64,000 bases of DNA from Paraescarpia echinospica (GCA_020002185.1 CM034541.1:26397164-26461163), one strand, 5' to 3'. Positions 49,516 through 61,879 are shown, counted from the first letter of the stretch. Made by a program: numbers and translations. Notes: generated from the letters alone by a model not told the origin.

Positions 49516-49947
49516 ACAGAAACAGATAACCAATTACGGCTGTGATCTGTAACTAAATATCGTCGGCATTGCTCCAAGTTTCAAAACCCGACGTCGCCGA
49601 CGTCCCATTAACTGATGAAATACATCCACTTCAAAACACGTTTCTTCAAAATGAGTCGAACAGAGCGAACTGTAACGTATGCCGTAACATGTGTTGACAA
49701 CATTGGCTACGTCACGGGAGCACCGTGGTAAAAATAATGCTGCTCGTTTATTGGTTGTTTTTAGTCAAGCCGCCGCATCATCAGTAACACGGCAGCCTTC
49801 GTGTTATCGAAGATTTCATTAGAATTTTCCACTTTGAGATAATATTACCATTAAAACACTGACGTTAAAATAGATTATAGTTGGAAATAGTTAGTTTGCA
49901 TTAACTCTTTTAGGTGCATGACACCTAAAAATCCCTTATCTTTCCAT

Positions 49948-50365
49948 TTAAAGGAATTGCATTGACTGCCGGTAGCGAGTTGCAGCATTTTCAAGGTGTT
50001 GGTGTTGGCATACGGGTGTCTCCATGGTTTGACGCCGACTTTTTGTAATTAGGAAGTGATTATCATGGACGTGTAGAATCATGCGTCAACACTGCACCTA
50101 ATTGTCAATCGGTGACTCAACATTGACTGTGAACATTTTAGTCAGTCTTTAAAGACTCGCCATTTTGTAAATAATTGTAATTAACTTTGTTTATTTGCTT
50201 TATCGTGACGGACGTTATACGTAATTTTGCATATTAATAGTATTTGTGTTAGTGTTTTTTACATATGTATTTATTTATTTATTTGTGTATTTTATTAAAC
50301 CTTTAGATTCGGCACGCTAAACTGGATGTAGCACTTAATAAATATGCTATTATTATTATTACAAG
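49948..50365 (+). mobile_element. Non-LTR element right part, copy 2
   Basis: Duplicate of 40183-40600, with the TTAA at 49948-49951 and the ATT tail at about 50350. Confidence 0.75.
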
Positions 50366-51404
50366 GTAACTTCTTTAGTCCATACATCCTTGTTGCTCAG
50401 TGACGCATCAAGACAATACACGAAACAAGAAGAAAAAGTGCACAAGGAATGATACAAAGCCAGCATCGGTGGTTCCAGTCTACTTCTTCCGGAAATAACA
50501 TATCACCCGGAAATTTCAGTCGTAGAAACGAAAATAATAATCGAGGAACGCTATTAATTTAGGTTCTGCTCAATCTAGCATAAAGGTTATTTGTACGTGA
50601 TTATGTAGAAATGAAAGTAACATAGAACAAATGCCCGCAGTTGCAGATTGAATAACGCGCATACATTTCAATACATTTCCGTTGCATTCAGCATATATTT
50701 GTATAGTAGGTTTGACTAAATGTCGAATATATGCTAAGTTGTTAGATTTTGATATGATGCCAATATTCATTCACTGTACGCAGTGCAACCACATTTGTTT
50801 TATATGAAGACTCAACAATGGATGCACGGGTTAATTATTGAATTATTGTAGCGCGTATTTTAAGCAGACAACAGTAAGTTTTTATAACTTAGTTAGTTAA
50901 GATAAATATAACTGGAATGGTTTGTGAGCGATAATAGATTATTATTTCTTATCCTAAACGTCATAGACTGTGAGATAGGAGATTTAAAGCTAATAAAGGT
51001 ATTTCCTCAGCTCGATTGTGTGCTCATCGCGTTTATAATTCATTTTGTAAAAATTAAAACCAGGCCCTCAAGTGTAGCCGTCGTGTAGCGCCACCGAAGT
51101 AAACATGTCATGGGTACATAAATTATGTCACATGGACATTGCAGTTTATTCCAATACACAATATCTTCAAAAGGCCTTACTAACCGATACGATGCAATTT
51201 AAATAATAAAAACTATTATAATAAAACTCACTGCACATTTTCCATGTTGTATTGATTTTACCGCCAAATCCGGCAGACGACAGATGCGTAGATTGCGTAC
51301 GCAGCCGTGACCGGCGAATGAATAGGACGCATACATTTATCACGTGATCTCTCCATACGAAACCACGTCAGAGAACGGAGGGATCGGACGCCTCCGGACG
51401 TTCA

Positions 51405-51590
51405 AAGATTTCCAAAAGAATGACATTGGAGTGGAGATATTGGATTACCAAAAGAATGACATTGGAGTGAGTCCGGACAGTTGGATTACCAAAAGAATGA
51501 CATTGGAGAGAGTCCGGACAGATTGGACTACCAAAAGAATGACACTGGAGTGAGTCCGGATGGATTGGATTACCAAAAGAATGCACCCTT
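51405..51590. repeat. Short tandem repeat, ~40-bp unit, copy 2
   Basis: Duplicate of the array at 41640-41825, with essentially identical units. Confidence 0.8.
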
Positions 51591-52994
51591 AGTGATCTCA
51601 CCAACCGATCAACAGTTCACGTATTAGTCCCACTATTAAACAAGGTCACATAATTTTTGTATAGTATATCCTCAAAACATAAAGTAGTTAACATTTACAA
51701 ACAGAAATTGCATTCACTTCCACTCGTAATAATAAATTGCAATACTACAGGTGTATCATGCGTTTCAATTTATTCAGTTTATGTATTCATCCATCGCAAG
51801 CGCTAGATAATTACTTGAATCATATTCAGCCTTTTCAATGTTTCATATATCATGATCTGTAGTAAAACATATATATGTAATGGATTAATGAAGGATAGGA
51901 AGGCCAAGGTGATAGCTACACGGAGGGAGCAAGAAGGGACAAAGGGCATTGCCCTTCTTCTTTGTATGCAAACAATGTCCTGCGGCCAACAGAACAACGT
52001 AGCACACGTCATCTGGTATTTAGTGGTAACGTATATATATGCGTATTGACTTAATGCTGACATAAATACAACTTTATAAGTTAGGTAAACGTTGCGGTAC
52101 GGACGTTGCTCTACGTGACCTTGATTGACCGGGAATGTTCGGAGGATTTGAATTGGTAAATTGCGCAGTTTGTGACGAAATTGTTTCCAATATAGTACAT
52201 GCTGTTGCGGAATTACTCTTTAGATATACCTGCAGCTATGTACCAATCTTGTGATACATTAGTTATCTGTGAAATCAAGGAAGTCTGAGTCATAGTAATC
52301 GTTAGTATTACTTTTTAACAGGAAATCCATGGCACCAATCCCGTGTATGCAAAATAATCAAGCTACGTGACATCCACGATAGCAAGAATTTTCAAATGTG
52401 TGAAACACACAACATTGGTAAAAACACAAAGGTGAATTAGCACGTGTGTGCCATTGTTTCATCGCACTAAAACGTATAACACACGTACCATACTTGTATA
52501 TAATTAAACATTATGTAGTGTAATAATGAGAGAAGGGGTAAATAGTTATAAGAATTGTTCTTCAATTTACTCTTTTTTCAATGGCAACTATAAGCAACTA
52601 ACAACAACAAATATTATAACAATACAGTATTATTATTTTGTATCACTATTATTGCATATGTTGTTTTTATTGGAAATTTATTTTGTATTACTATTATTAT
52701 GTTGTTTGTTTGTATTGGAAATACAGTTTGTCTTATCTATCATATCTTATAATCAGAGAAAACCACGTCACACACGTACAGCAATACTCGTAGTATATTG
52801 AAAATATCGTAGGTCGGAGAGAAAGTAAAGTTCACGTCGTGATAGTGTAGAATTGTTAAATATTGCTATGGTATTGCTATGAGTGTAGTATTGTGTCAGC
52901 GTCTAGTTCATGGTGCCAAACAACCTAACCGATATTATATGCCAGAGGGTGCTATTTACACACTGGTGACATCGAATGACTTTTGTAATGCTAG

Positions 52995-53368
52995 TAATGA
53001 TTTAATCATATATTTAACTGATTTTCTTCGTATCTAATTGATATATACCAAACTATAAAGATTGGGAACTGCTTTTCAGATGCACTGCCGGCTTTATTTC
53101 GTGTTTCCCAGGGTTCTGTTCTTGGGCCTTTGCTTTTTGCTCTTTACACCTCGCCACTAAGCTCTCTTATACAAAGACAAAACTTGGATCGTCACCTTTA
53201 TGCTGATAATACTCAGATCTACATTTCGTTGGCTACCCCGGATACAAATCGCTCCCTTAACCAACTTAGTGATTGCCTTCAAGATATCTTCCACTGGATG
53301 ACTGACAGCATGTTGAAATTAAACGCAAATACTGAATTGATCATTATTGGTACTCCAATGCAGCGTAG
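52995..53368 (+). mobile_element. Non-LTR element of copy 2, left part
   Basis: Duplicate of 43230-43604. The catalytic box is YADN here, against YADD in copy 1. The sequence leaves homology with copy 1 after CAGCGTAG at 53368. Confidence 0.85.
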
Positions 53369-53559
53369 ACATTTATTCACTAACACATATTAAACAACAC
53401 CACATATACATAAAAACCACACCATATATACATACATCAATACACAGCAAGCATGCCGGCCCCAACAGCATTGTTAAGCAATACCTACAATTTCTAAGCA
53501 TATAACTTCCGAGACATCTACTTATTAACATGACTAATTACATGACTGCACTATATTTA

Positions 53560-54165
53560 TATCCACCGTAACGGTAACGGTGGGGGTCACTCCGCCACCA
53601 GGTTACCCAACATCCAATGTAACCGACCCCCACCTACCTCTATACCAAAACCTACCTAACCTCCTAACTAATAACTCTGCCCCTGTCAGAGTTACCCTTC
53701 TACCTAACTTCCTGCAAACCAAGATACAACCAAGAATTCCGCCCCTGACAGAGCCCCCCAATCAATATCCTGTATCTGCAAGAATCTGGATCCTGACCCA
53801 GCACCCCCAAAATATCACCAAGGGCCCCGGCCCTGACAGAGCCCCCAATATCCATTCTGGAACACTTGAATCAGAATCCCGATCACCTAGCCTTCATTAC
53901 TCCTTCACTTACGTAACTACCTTGCTACATGCGACCTGCTTTTAGTCACACGTAACGAATACCAATATATATCGCAATATAACACCGAGTGCTCCGCCCC
54001 TGACAGAACCCCCAATGTATAACACGAACCCTGACCATAGACTAGCCTGCCCAAAACCTTTACCAACCTAACCACATTGCTACCTGTGTTATGCTATACG
54101 TACACATACCTAACTTACGACAAAGCTTGGCAGAACCCTCCATAGACTTGGAACTAAGTTATACC
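53560..54165. other. C-rich flank of the recombinase element
   Basis: Contains several copies of a CCCTGACAGARCCCCCAAT motif (about 53745, 53832, 53998) and a CCGTAACGGTAACGGTGGGG dyad near 53566. No gene is recognised; the open frame at 53580-53945 is Pro/Thr-rich and probably not coding. Confidence 0.5.
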
Positions 54166-54169
54166 TTCT

Positions 54170-55377
54170 TCATGTTATACGGTTATATTTCTTGATTTCT
54201 AATTTGCGCATCAGACTCTCCCTGCAGCGCTGCTGACGTCGCAGCCCCGATTATGAAAACTGTGCTACAGAATACCAGCAGACGTCTGAACAATCCATCA
54301 AAACTCTCTTCGCAACATAGACCTCCCGTCTGTATGTGCGAAGAACGTACCCAGCGTTACCCCTCCAACTTGTTGAAAGTCCCCGACTATCTTAGCTGTG
54401 TGAATGGAAGTGCCGAGAAGACACTCCCCGTCAATCTGCACATACTGGGGACCTTGTCTGCCACTATTCTTAAAATGCCTGAAAGAAACTGTTATTATTT
54501 CACCACTGACTGTAACGTCCTGGACCTGTATACAATCTTGCTAGAACAAGGGACCATCTCCCCTACCCATAAGTATGCTTTGAAAGCTAGAACCATCATG
54601 GCTCGCATCATCAGACCTTCATAATGCGAAGTAATTACCGAAGGCACCGCGTTAACTAGCTGGATGAGTATTGGCAAAGTTACAGGCAATCTCACATCTG
54701 GCACTGCTCTTAAGTTCTGAGCCCCTGTCAAGAGTTTATATATAATGAAATTCTTTCCAGGGTCCTGGACACCATTGATCTTATGAAAATATGAAATGGC
54801 TGACACAGTGGATACGATAGATGCTGGGGCGAAACCGGTGTTATGCAAATGCGCTATGGAGACCATTATAATTGGGACCAAAATTGGCAAAATGGGTCCT
54901 CCCATATTGTACTCTGGATGAAGGAGCTCATGGTGCTTGGGAGATGTGGAATGGCAATGTGGTCGGCTCGTGATTGGCCCATGGTGCCAGCTTGTGAAAT
55001 TCGTCGATCTGTATCTATTGACTGGCACGATCCCACCATGCCTTCTACATTTGGCCATGGAGGGTCCACTATGGCAGTTCCCTGCGCCATATCCGATGAT
55101 GGACCCGCCACCTACTGCCGACGAAGCAGACCCAGGCATCGGTTGACTTGCCGTCGCCGGCATAGTCCTTCACCTCCCGCAGTTCCCGACAGAGCTGCTC
55201 TGTCGCATCGAGACGACTCTCAACGTTCGTTTCCCAGCGTCGACGAGCAGTACCCGCAGCAGATGCTGTTGTCAGTCTAGGCGCAGGGTCTACTTGAACT
55301 GCTGCTGGCACGTCTTGAATCTGTGGGGGATGACCACTTGCTGCCGCCCTGGCACGCTGCCGGACAGACTGCCTCAC
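54170..55377 (-). pseudogene. Decayed tyrosine recombinase
   Basis: The minus strand reads an Arg/Ala-rich N-terminal segment (55377-55069). One frame over comes VSTVSAISYFHKINGVQDPG, then NFIIYKLLTGAQNLRAVPDV and RLPVTLPILIQLV, a SAM-like core-binding domain. MVLAFKAYLWVGEMV follows: the family normally has FLR-GE, so the first catalytic Arg is Trp. A shifted frame continues with FFAHTDGRSMLRREFDGLFR and RLLVFC, then IIGAATSAALQGESDAQIR, where the usual HSFRIGAA has lost its His and Arg. No C-terminal Tyr region is recognised. The copy is inactive. Family members act as integrases of Crypton/DIRS-type elements. Confidence 0.7.
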
Positions 55378-55724
55378 CGGCGCGATTCTACAGTATGATG
55401 GGTGGTGTTATATTTCAATAGGAAACAAATACAACATTTCTATCCATACGGACCACCCGGTCCTTTACATGGAGTCCACATATCCGAAAAATGTCACTTA
55501 TCGATTGATATCACCAAGTTTTCCATCTCACTACACCCTTAAGACACCTATGATAGGTAAAAACCATTATATTCACTCACCCCCGCCATCGCACGTACTG
55601 TGTCAGATAAATGCAGCTTATTGAAACCCATTACCCTACTTATCAACTTATTAAGACATAAACATCCAATGTTGCTCCTCACAACCAATTACCAATCATT
55701 ATCCGTAACGGATTACCAACCATT

Positions 55725-56660
55725 AACCGTAACGGTCCCAGTAAGGACAACTGGGCGCAACACCTAGCATTGCTAACTTAGCCATTATCATCCCGAACGA
55801 TTGCACATTTACTGTACCCAGTAAGGACGACCAGTCGTAGTGAACCCCCAACGCATACATCTCACACTTACTGTACCCAGTAAGGACGACCAGTCGTAGT
55901 GAATCCCCAACGCATACATCTCACACTTACTGTAACAAGGACGACTGGTCGTAAACGTCTAACTTTACTATTGTAGACTGCATCACCAACTATTACACAC
56001 TTACTGTAACAAGTAAGGACGACTGGTCGTAAACGTCTAACTTTACTATTGTAGACTGCATCACCAACTATTACACAGTTACTGTAACAAGTAAGGACGA
56101 CTGGTCGTAAACGTCTAACTTTACTATTGTAGACTGCATCACCAACTATTACACACTTACTGTTCCCAGTAAGGACGACCAGTCGTAGCCAACCCCCAAA
56201 CATTTCACACTTACTGTAACAAGTAAGGACGACTGGTCGTAAACGTCTAACTTTACTATTGCAGACTGCATCACCAACCATTACACACTTACTGTTCCCA
56301 GTAAGGACGACCAGTCGTAGCCAACCCCAAACGCATACATTTCACACTTACTGTAACAAGTAAGGACGACTGGTCGTAAACGTCTAACTTTACTATTGTA
56401 GACTGCATCACCAACTATTACACACTTACTGTTCCCAGTAAGGACGACCAGTCGTAGCCAACCCCAAACGCATACATTTCACACTTACTGTAACAAGTAA
56501 GGACGACTGGTCGTAAACGTCTAACTTTACTATTGTAGACTGCATCGCCAACTATTACACACTTACTGTTCCCAGTAAGGACGACCAGTCGTAATTCCCA
56601 CTCACTCACGTTCTGATCACACTTACTGCTGCCAGTAAGGACGACTGATCGTAGATACTG
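55725..56660. repeat. Dyad-rich tandem array 1 (14 AGTAAGGACGAC boxes)
   Basis: The repeat alternates CTTACTG-N3/4-CAGTAAG hairpins with ACGAC-CA-GTCGT or ACGAC-TG-GTCGT. These last two are exact reverse complements of each other. Spacers are either AAACGTCTAACTTTACTATT plus GTAGACTGCATCACC, or CCAACCCCAAACGCATACAT. I count 14 boxes from 55742 to 56632. Confidence 0.85.
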
Positions 56661-57600
56661 AACATTACTGTTTTGCCAGCATCACTGCCAACAAATATCC
56701 CATACTATATCATGTAAGTACGCCTATTCGGTATATATTATCCAAGTAACCATTACGAATCCATAACATCAGCATCAACCTTTGAAGTTTCACATTCACT
56801 CACTTACCACTGTGTCGATACTGTTAGTCGGCGACCCAACACACTTACATCTTAATGCTCTTCACTGCCATAAAACTGCTCCCCTAACACTGCGCCATAG
56901 CTTGTAATTACCGAGATCGTTGAAGTGAACTCCATATGGCCGAAAAATTTCATGCCGCGAGTTCCAGAACCCTTTGTGCTTCCAAAAGCTAATCTTACCG
57001 GTGTCAAACACTGCCTTAAGAAATTAATTAATTTCCACTACACGCCTAGCTCCTTCCTCGCTTAAAATGTGGCGATATGGTTTACGTATCACCACGCGCT
57101 CAACCCCTCTTCTAATCAAATCCTGGGCAACCTCGTACAGTAGGTATGTGGACAAGAATTTCAAGCTTGACCAATGTCTAAACAAATAACACTGATGAAA
57201 AGAGCTTTAAAACTATAAACGATGATACCAAAATCACTTAATTATGTTGAATATTAATGGAGTTATTGATTTTTTGTTTGTTTGTTTTTGTTTCAGGAAT
57301 CGGCCTTTGTTTTAGTCCTACTAATTACATACATTTGCTTTACAGCTGTGTGACTGAAAATGTGACTTTTTCCTAAAAAAACATGTCACTTCCTTAATAA
57401 CAAAGATATCTTCATAAAATTTGGACTGAAGATATAGGGTAATGATTTCTTTCAAAAAAATATAATCAAAACTGCAATATAAGATACAAGTATTAATTAA
57501 TTAGTGTTAATAATACTAATTACAGCCGTCCAGGATTAAGTTAGCCACTTTCATAGCTAAAATCTGAAAGAAATCCAATAACAGTGCTGCTTTTGCGGTG
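56661..57600. other. Duplicated hydrolase 3' end and unique spacer within the recombinase element
   Basis: 56700-57110 is a diverged copy of 58100-58530. On the minus strand at about 57065-56880 it keeps the end of the SGNH hydrolase (WNSRHE, GVHFNDLGNYKLW), with Asp to Tyr before the GVH box. 57110-57600 is AT-rich and has no gene. Confidence 0.7.
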
Positions 57601-57754
57601 TTGTTATCGCCACCGCACGAACTGTGTCCAATAAATGCAGCTTATTGAAACCCATTACCCTAACTTATCAACGTATTAAGACATAAACATCCAATGTTGC
57701 TCCTCACAACCAATTACCAATCATTATCCGCAACGGATTACCAACCACTAACCG

Positions 57755-58065
57755 TAACGGTCCCAGTAAGGACAACTGGGCGCAATACCTAGCATTACTA
57801 ACTTAGCCATTATCATCCTGAACGATTGCACACTTACTGTACCCAGTAAGGACGACCAGTCGTAGTGAACCCCCAACGCATAAATCTCACACTTACTGTA
57901 ACAAGTAAGGATGACTGGTCGTAAACGTCTAACTTTACTATTGTAGATTGCATCACCAACTATTACACACTTACTGTTCCCAGTAAGGACGACCAGTTGT
58001 AATTCCCACTCACTCACGTTCTGATCACACTTACTGCTGCCAGTAGTAAGGACGACTGATCGTAC
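57755..58065. repeat. Dyad-rich tandem array 2 (5 boxes)
   Basis: The same boxes as array 1 in shorter form (57766, 57845, 57905, 57983, 58041). The flanks (57610-57760 and 58070-58530) match those of array 1, so the whole module was duplicated inside the element and array 1 then expanded, or array 2 contracted. Confidence 0.85.
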
Positions 58066-58205
58066 ATACTGAACATTACTGTTTTGCCAGCATCAATACC
58101 AACAAATATCCCATTACTATATCACGTAAGTACGCCTATTCATTATATTATCCAAGTAACCATTACGAATCTATAACATCAGCATCAACATTTGAAGTTT
58201 CACAT

Positions 58206-58953
58206 TCACTCACTTACCACTGTGTCGATACTGTTAGTCGGCGAACCAACACAGTTACATCTTAAATTAATGCTCTTCACTGCCATAAAAACTGCTCCCC
58301 TAACACTGCGCCATAGCTTGTAATTACCGAGATCGTTGAAGTGAACTCCATCTGGCCGAAACATTTCATGCCGCGAGTTCCACAACCCTTTGTGCTTCCA
58401 AAAGTTAATCTTACCGGTGTCACACACTGCCTTAAGAAAATCATTAATTTCCACTACACGCCTAGCTCCTTCCTCGCTTGAAATGTGGCGATATGTTTTA
58501 CGTTTCACCACCTGGCATATTACCACGCGCTCAACCCCTCTTCTAACCAAATCCTGGGCAACCTCGTACAGCCGCATCCCTACTTTCAATAACTGGTGTC
58601 CTGCCGCACTGTCTATGTCGTTACCCCCTACACTCATGACCACAATCCTCGCCAAACCTCTATAGCTACCCACCGAACTTACCGAACCGCCCCGATAACC
58701 CGCAAAACTGATGCGGCAATTATTACCCGCGAGCGGCGACCACGGAAAAAAAACGAACCGTCTCGGACTCGACAAACTTCTGTAGCCAGAATACGTGGCT
58801 ATCGCCAATCACTAATGCTAACGCCTTACTTTCCGTGCCACTATCCAACATACGCTTACCGTAACCAAATAAATTATACTTAGCTTCGCACAGCTCCTCG
58901 CTCGACCCACGACGACGGGTACCTTGTAATGCCAATAGCCCACGCTGGCGCAA
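58206..58953 (-). pseudogene. SGNH/GDSL-type hydrolase gene of the recombinase element, one frameshift
   Basis: Minus strand: ALALVIGDSHVFWLQKFVES (block I, GDS with the nucleophile Ser, near 58809), then a frameshift around the T run at 58745-58753. Then come RISFAGYRGGSVSSVGSYRG (block II Gly), IVVMSVGGNDIDS (block III, GGND) and MFRPDGVHFNDLGNYKLW (block V with the catalytic His). All four SGNH blocks are present, so the fold is secure and the parent enzyme was probably an active esterase/lipase-type hydrolase. Its substrate and its role in the element are unknown. SGNH domains are also found in CR1-type ORF1 proteins and in some Ngaro-like elements. Confidence 0.75.
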
Positions 58954-59273
58954 ATGGCGTCACCACGCTGTCCCCGTGTTGGAACTCCGGTACCCGGACT
59001 CCTTCGTACCTTCCTCCACTCCGCTAATACCCCGCCTACACACACTAACTCACACGATTAGCACAAAACAAAGATACTAAATATAACTAAATCGACATAA
59101 AAACAGAACACAGCATTTTGGTGATTGGCGTGCCAATAGTATACACTGAATCAAACCAAACCAGAGAGTGAGCCTGAATTTCCTTTGTGGCTGGCCTATA
59201 TAGCCCCTATCACTCCTTTACATATTCCTCCGCGTTGGTCTCAGCGTGATCACTAGGGAAACTCCAGGCCTAT

Positions 59274-59287
59274 CTACCAGAGGGCGC
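59274..59287 (+). promoter_or_regulatory. CTCF-like motif near the edge of the recombinase element
   Basis: CTACCAGAGGGCGC fits the core CTCF consensus (CCASYAGRKGGCRS) at all but the second position. A partial match, GCCAGAGGGCGCT, lies at about 43177-43189 in copy 1. Whether CTCF binds is unknown. Confidence 0.3.
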
Positions 59288-59335
59288 TACTATTTGCACC
59301 TTTACTACTATCAATATTGCATCGCTGCCTCACAC

Positions 59336-60130
59336 AAAATCAATTTTTTCGCTACGCGTATTTTGAATCGGTATATCACGCCAGCAACCTCGGTGCGGAA
59401 TCTAGGAGTGATCTTTGATAGTAACTTCAATTTCCGACAACACATATATCAAACATGTCACTGCTGTTTTTATCATATTCGTGATCTTTGCCGTATTCGC
59501 CGGTATATGACATTTTCTGTTGCTAAAACTATTGCAACACCGGCTTGGCTACTGCAATTCCCTCCTTTATAATATCACTACCAAGGATATCACAAAACTT
59601 CAGCGTGTTCAAAATTGTCTAGCAAGAGTAGATACAAGATCTCCTCGTTTTTCTCGCTCTGTACCACATTAGAAGTCTTTACATTGGCTTCCTGTACGAT
59701 ATCGTATACTATTTAAGATCTGTACCATTACATACCAGGCACTGTCCAGGATGCAACCATCTTATTTGCATTCATTGCTTACTCCTGTAAGAAAACCTAT
59801 CCAGCTTCGATCATCTGGTTCTGACCTACTTTTTGTTCCTAGAGTCAACACTAACATTGGAACTAGGACTCACTCTTTGGAATATGCTCCATCTTAGTGT
59901 TACATCAGTTGAAAATAAAAAAAAATTCCGTCGTCATTAAAAAAGTTATCTTTATAACCTTGCTTATCCACCGTAGCTCCCTAGCGCCTTGAACCATCTG
60001 TTGACAACTGGAATACTACTTATGGATTTTGAGATTGACCAATTCTTTTATTTTGATGCGCTTCTGAGCTTTGTTTCCAAGGATTTAGGCGCAATAGAAG
60101 TTATCTTATTATTATTATTATTATTATTAA
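59336..60130 (+). mobile_element. Non-LTR element of copy 2, right part, with ATT tail
   Basis: Duplicate of about 43605-44415: RNLGVIFDSNFNFRQHI, then MTFSVAKTIATPAW, GATGCGCTTCTGAGC and an ATT tail at 60107-60129. A 13-base stretch seen in copy 1 near 44148 is missing at about 59868. Confidence 0.85.
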
Positions 60131-60168
60131 TTACGATGCACACACGTAAAACGAAAATGATGATTATA

Positions 60169-60169
<1 letters not shown>

Positions 60170-60202
<33 letters not shown>

Positions 60203-60306
60203 ACACATAGGAATTACCTTTTGTATTTACTCAAAACAAGACTTAAGCACTTTTTTCTTAATAATTATAATTTTTTTTAATAAAAAGAAAAGAAAAGAAT
60301 ATATAT

Positions 60307-60338
<32 letters not shown>

Positions 60339-60430
60339 CTGTATATATATATGTATGTATATATATATATATATATACTGTATATATATATAAATTAATA
60401 TATATATATATATACATATATATTAATTTG
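60170..60430. repeat. TA-rich microsatellite stretch, copy 2
   Basis: Counterpart of 44456-44682 with longer TA tracts; the main length difference between the copies in this part. Confidence 0.9.
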
Positions 60431-60639
60431 TTTGAAAAACAAAATGTACACCTAGAATTACCTTTTTTGTATTTACTCAAAACAAGACTTAAGCACTTGT
60501 TTCTTAATAATTACCATGCACACACGTAAACGGAAATGATGATTATATGTATATGTGTATATATATTACGCGCAATGTACACTAAGACTGTTTACGTATA
60601 TGCATGCGAGATCCATTTTCGCGCAGTATTCGCGCGCTC

Positions 60640-61400
60640 GTTGTTTCTACGAGTTCTATTTTACGTTGCGAACAATTGATTTACCAAGGATATTCCCGGA
60701 CACTTCACTTGCGCTACAAAGTACGTATTTCTAGTAAATTAGTCTACCAATCGCCCGTGTGATTGCATTATGCGGCGCATATTAACACAGTGGCAATGGG
60801 GAACAATACAATTCTTCACAGCCATTCTAAATCGACTTGTAGGATGATTATGTGGTACAATACTGCTGTTAAACGGAGTCCATTAATTTGCTATATAACA
60901 AACCAGACTGCGGTCGGCAAATGCGCTGGAGTGTAAAAATGAGCCGCACTGCTAAGCTACGGTGTCACACTAGCACATGATGGCTGCACACTTTGTGACG
61001 ACACCACTAAGCTTTCGCCGGATGTGTAAGGCTGACGAAGGTCGAAGAAATCGACACCGCTAAAGGAACGTTTGCTTAATTCAGGGTATTAAGTTTAACT
61101 CGGAATTAATTCAATAAGCATACATATATACATTACTACTAAATACCCTTTGGCGTGAGTGATTATTTGCTCCTATCTACAGTAGCCAGCTCTGCGTCAC
61201 AAATCTTACACCAGAATTATGGAACCATTCGAAGATACAGGAAAACAAAGTGATTGTTACCAACGAACGACACAATGCGTAGGCGTTGTTCATCCTTAGT
61301 GTCGTGTAAGGTTTCATTAGCTGGCCAGCTGAACTGAAACTGTAGAAACAGTGTATCCACTTACTGGAATCCGTGAGCAAATATGTTTGGTCGTCATCCG
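60640..61400. other. PGRP upstream region, copy 2, nothing recognised
   Basis: Nearly identical to 44890-45660. The minus frames there are open in both copies, but recent duplication explains that. Confidence 0.5.
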
Positions 61401-61412
61401 CATCGTTTGCAC

Positions 61413-61469
61413 TATATAAGACGCAACTGCCATCAATGAGAGTGCGTAGCATTGTGAGCTGTACACGAG
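61413..61469 (+). promoter_or_regulatory. TATA box and non-coding first exon of PGRP copy 2
   Basis: TATATAAG at 61413-61420 and donor ACGAG|GTAAGT with the exon ending at 61469. Both are unchanged from copy 1, so both genes should keep the same core promoter. Confidence 0.5.
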
Positions 61470-61879
61470 GTAAGTGGACCCACAAGCGCAGGATAACCTT
61501 GCGGAGACTCAAACATAGAGATAAGTACGGAAACGTATTTTTAAAATAAAATATAACTTGTTTTTGTATGTGTTGATATACATAAACTATGTGTACCTGT
61601 CTGTGTAAATGCGCATTTCTAAAGAAAATTATTTATTGTGCATGCATGTGCGTGCGCACGAGGGTGTGTGAATGTGTGTATGTTTGCATGAGTGCGTGAT
61701 GCGTGCGTACATGTGCGGGTGCGTGTAAGGTATTATAACAAACTGAACACAACCCACAGCAGCCAACGATTGATCATAAAAGTAAGTGTATGTTCTCGGG
61801 TGATAGCTATCAGAATAATTATACTGGCGGTTGGCGATAATTGTATGTAATTTTCCCAGGTCTAAACACATATATCGAG

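Larger units (their letters stand above)
53369..59335 (-). mobile_element. ~5.97-kb element with tyrosine recombinase, SGNH hydrolase and dyad arrays
   Basis: It is inserted in the non-LTR element of copy 2, and copy 1 (43604/43623) shows the uninterrupted site. Both genes are on the minus strand: the SGNH hydrolase (58.95-58.2 kb), then repeat arrays, then a decayed tyrosine recombinase (55.4-54.2 kb). No reverse transcriptase, THAP or DDE gene is seen. The recombinase type points to a Crypton- or DIRS/Ngaro-like element; some Ngaro elements encode a hydrolase-type ORF, but lack of RT leaves the class open. I find no clear terminal inverted repeats or target duplication. About 19 bases of the target around the right junction differ from copy 1. 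Confidence 0.7.

Noticed and set aside
54843..55280. 145-residue plus frame in the recombinase element
   Set aside because: It is antisense to the recombinase core-binding domain; the minus strand carries the recognisable motifs.
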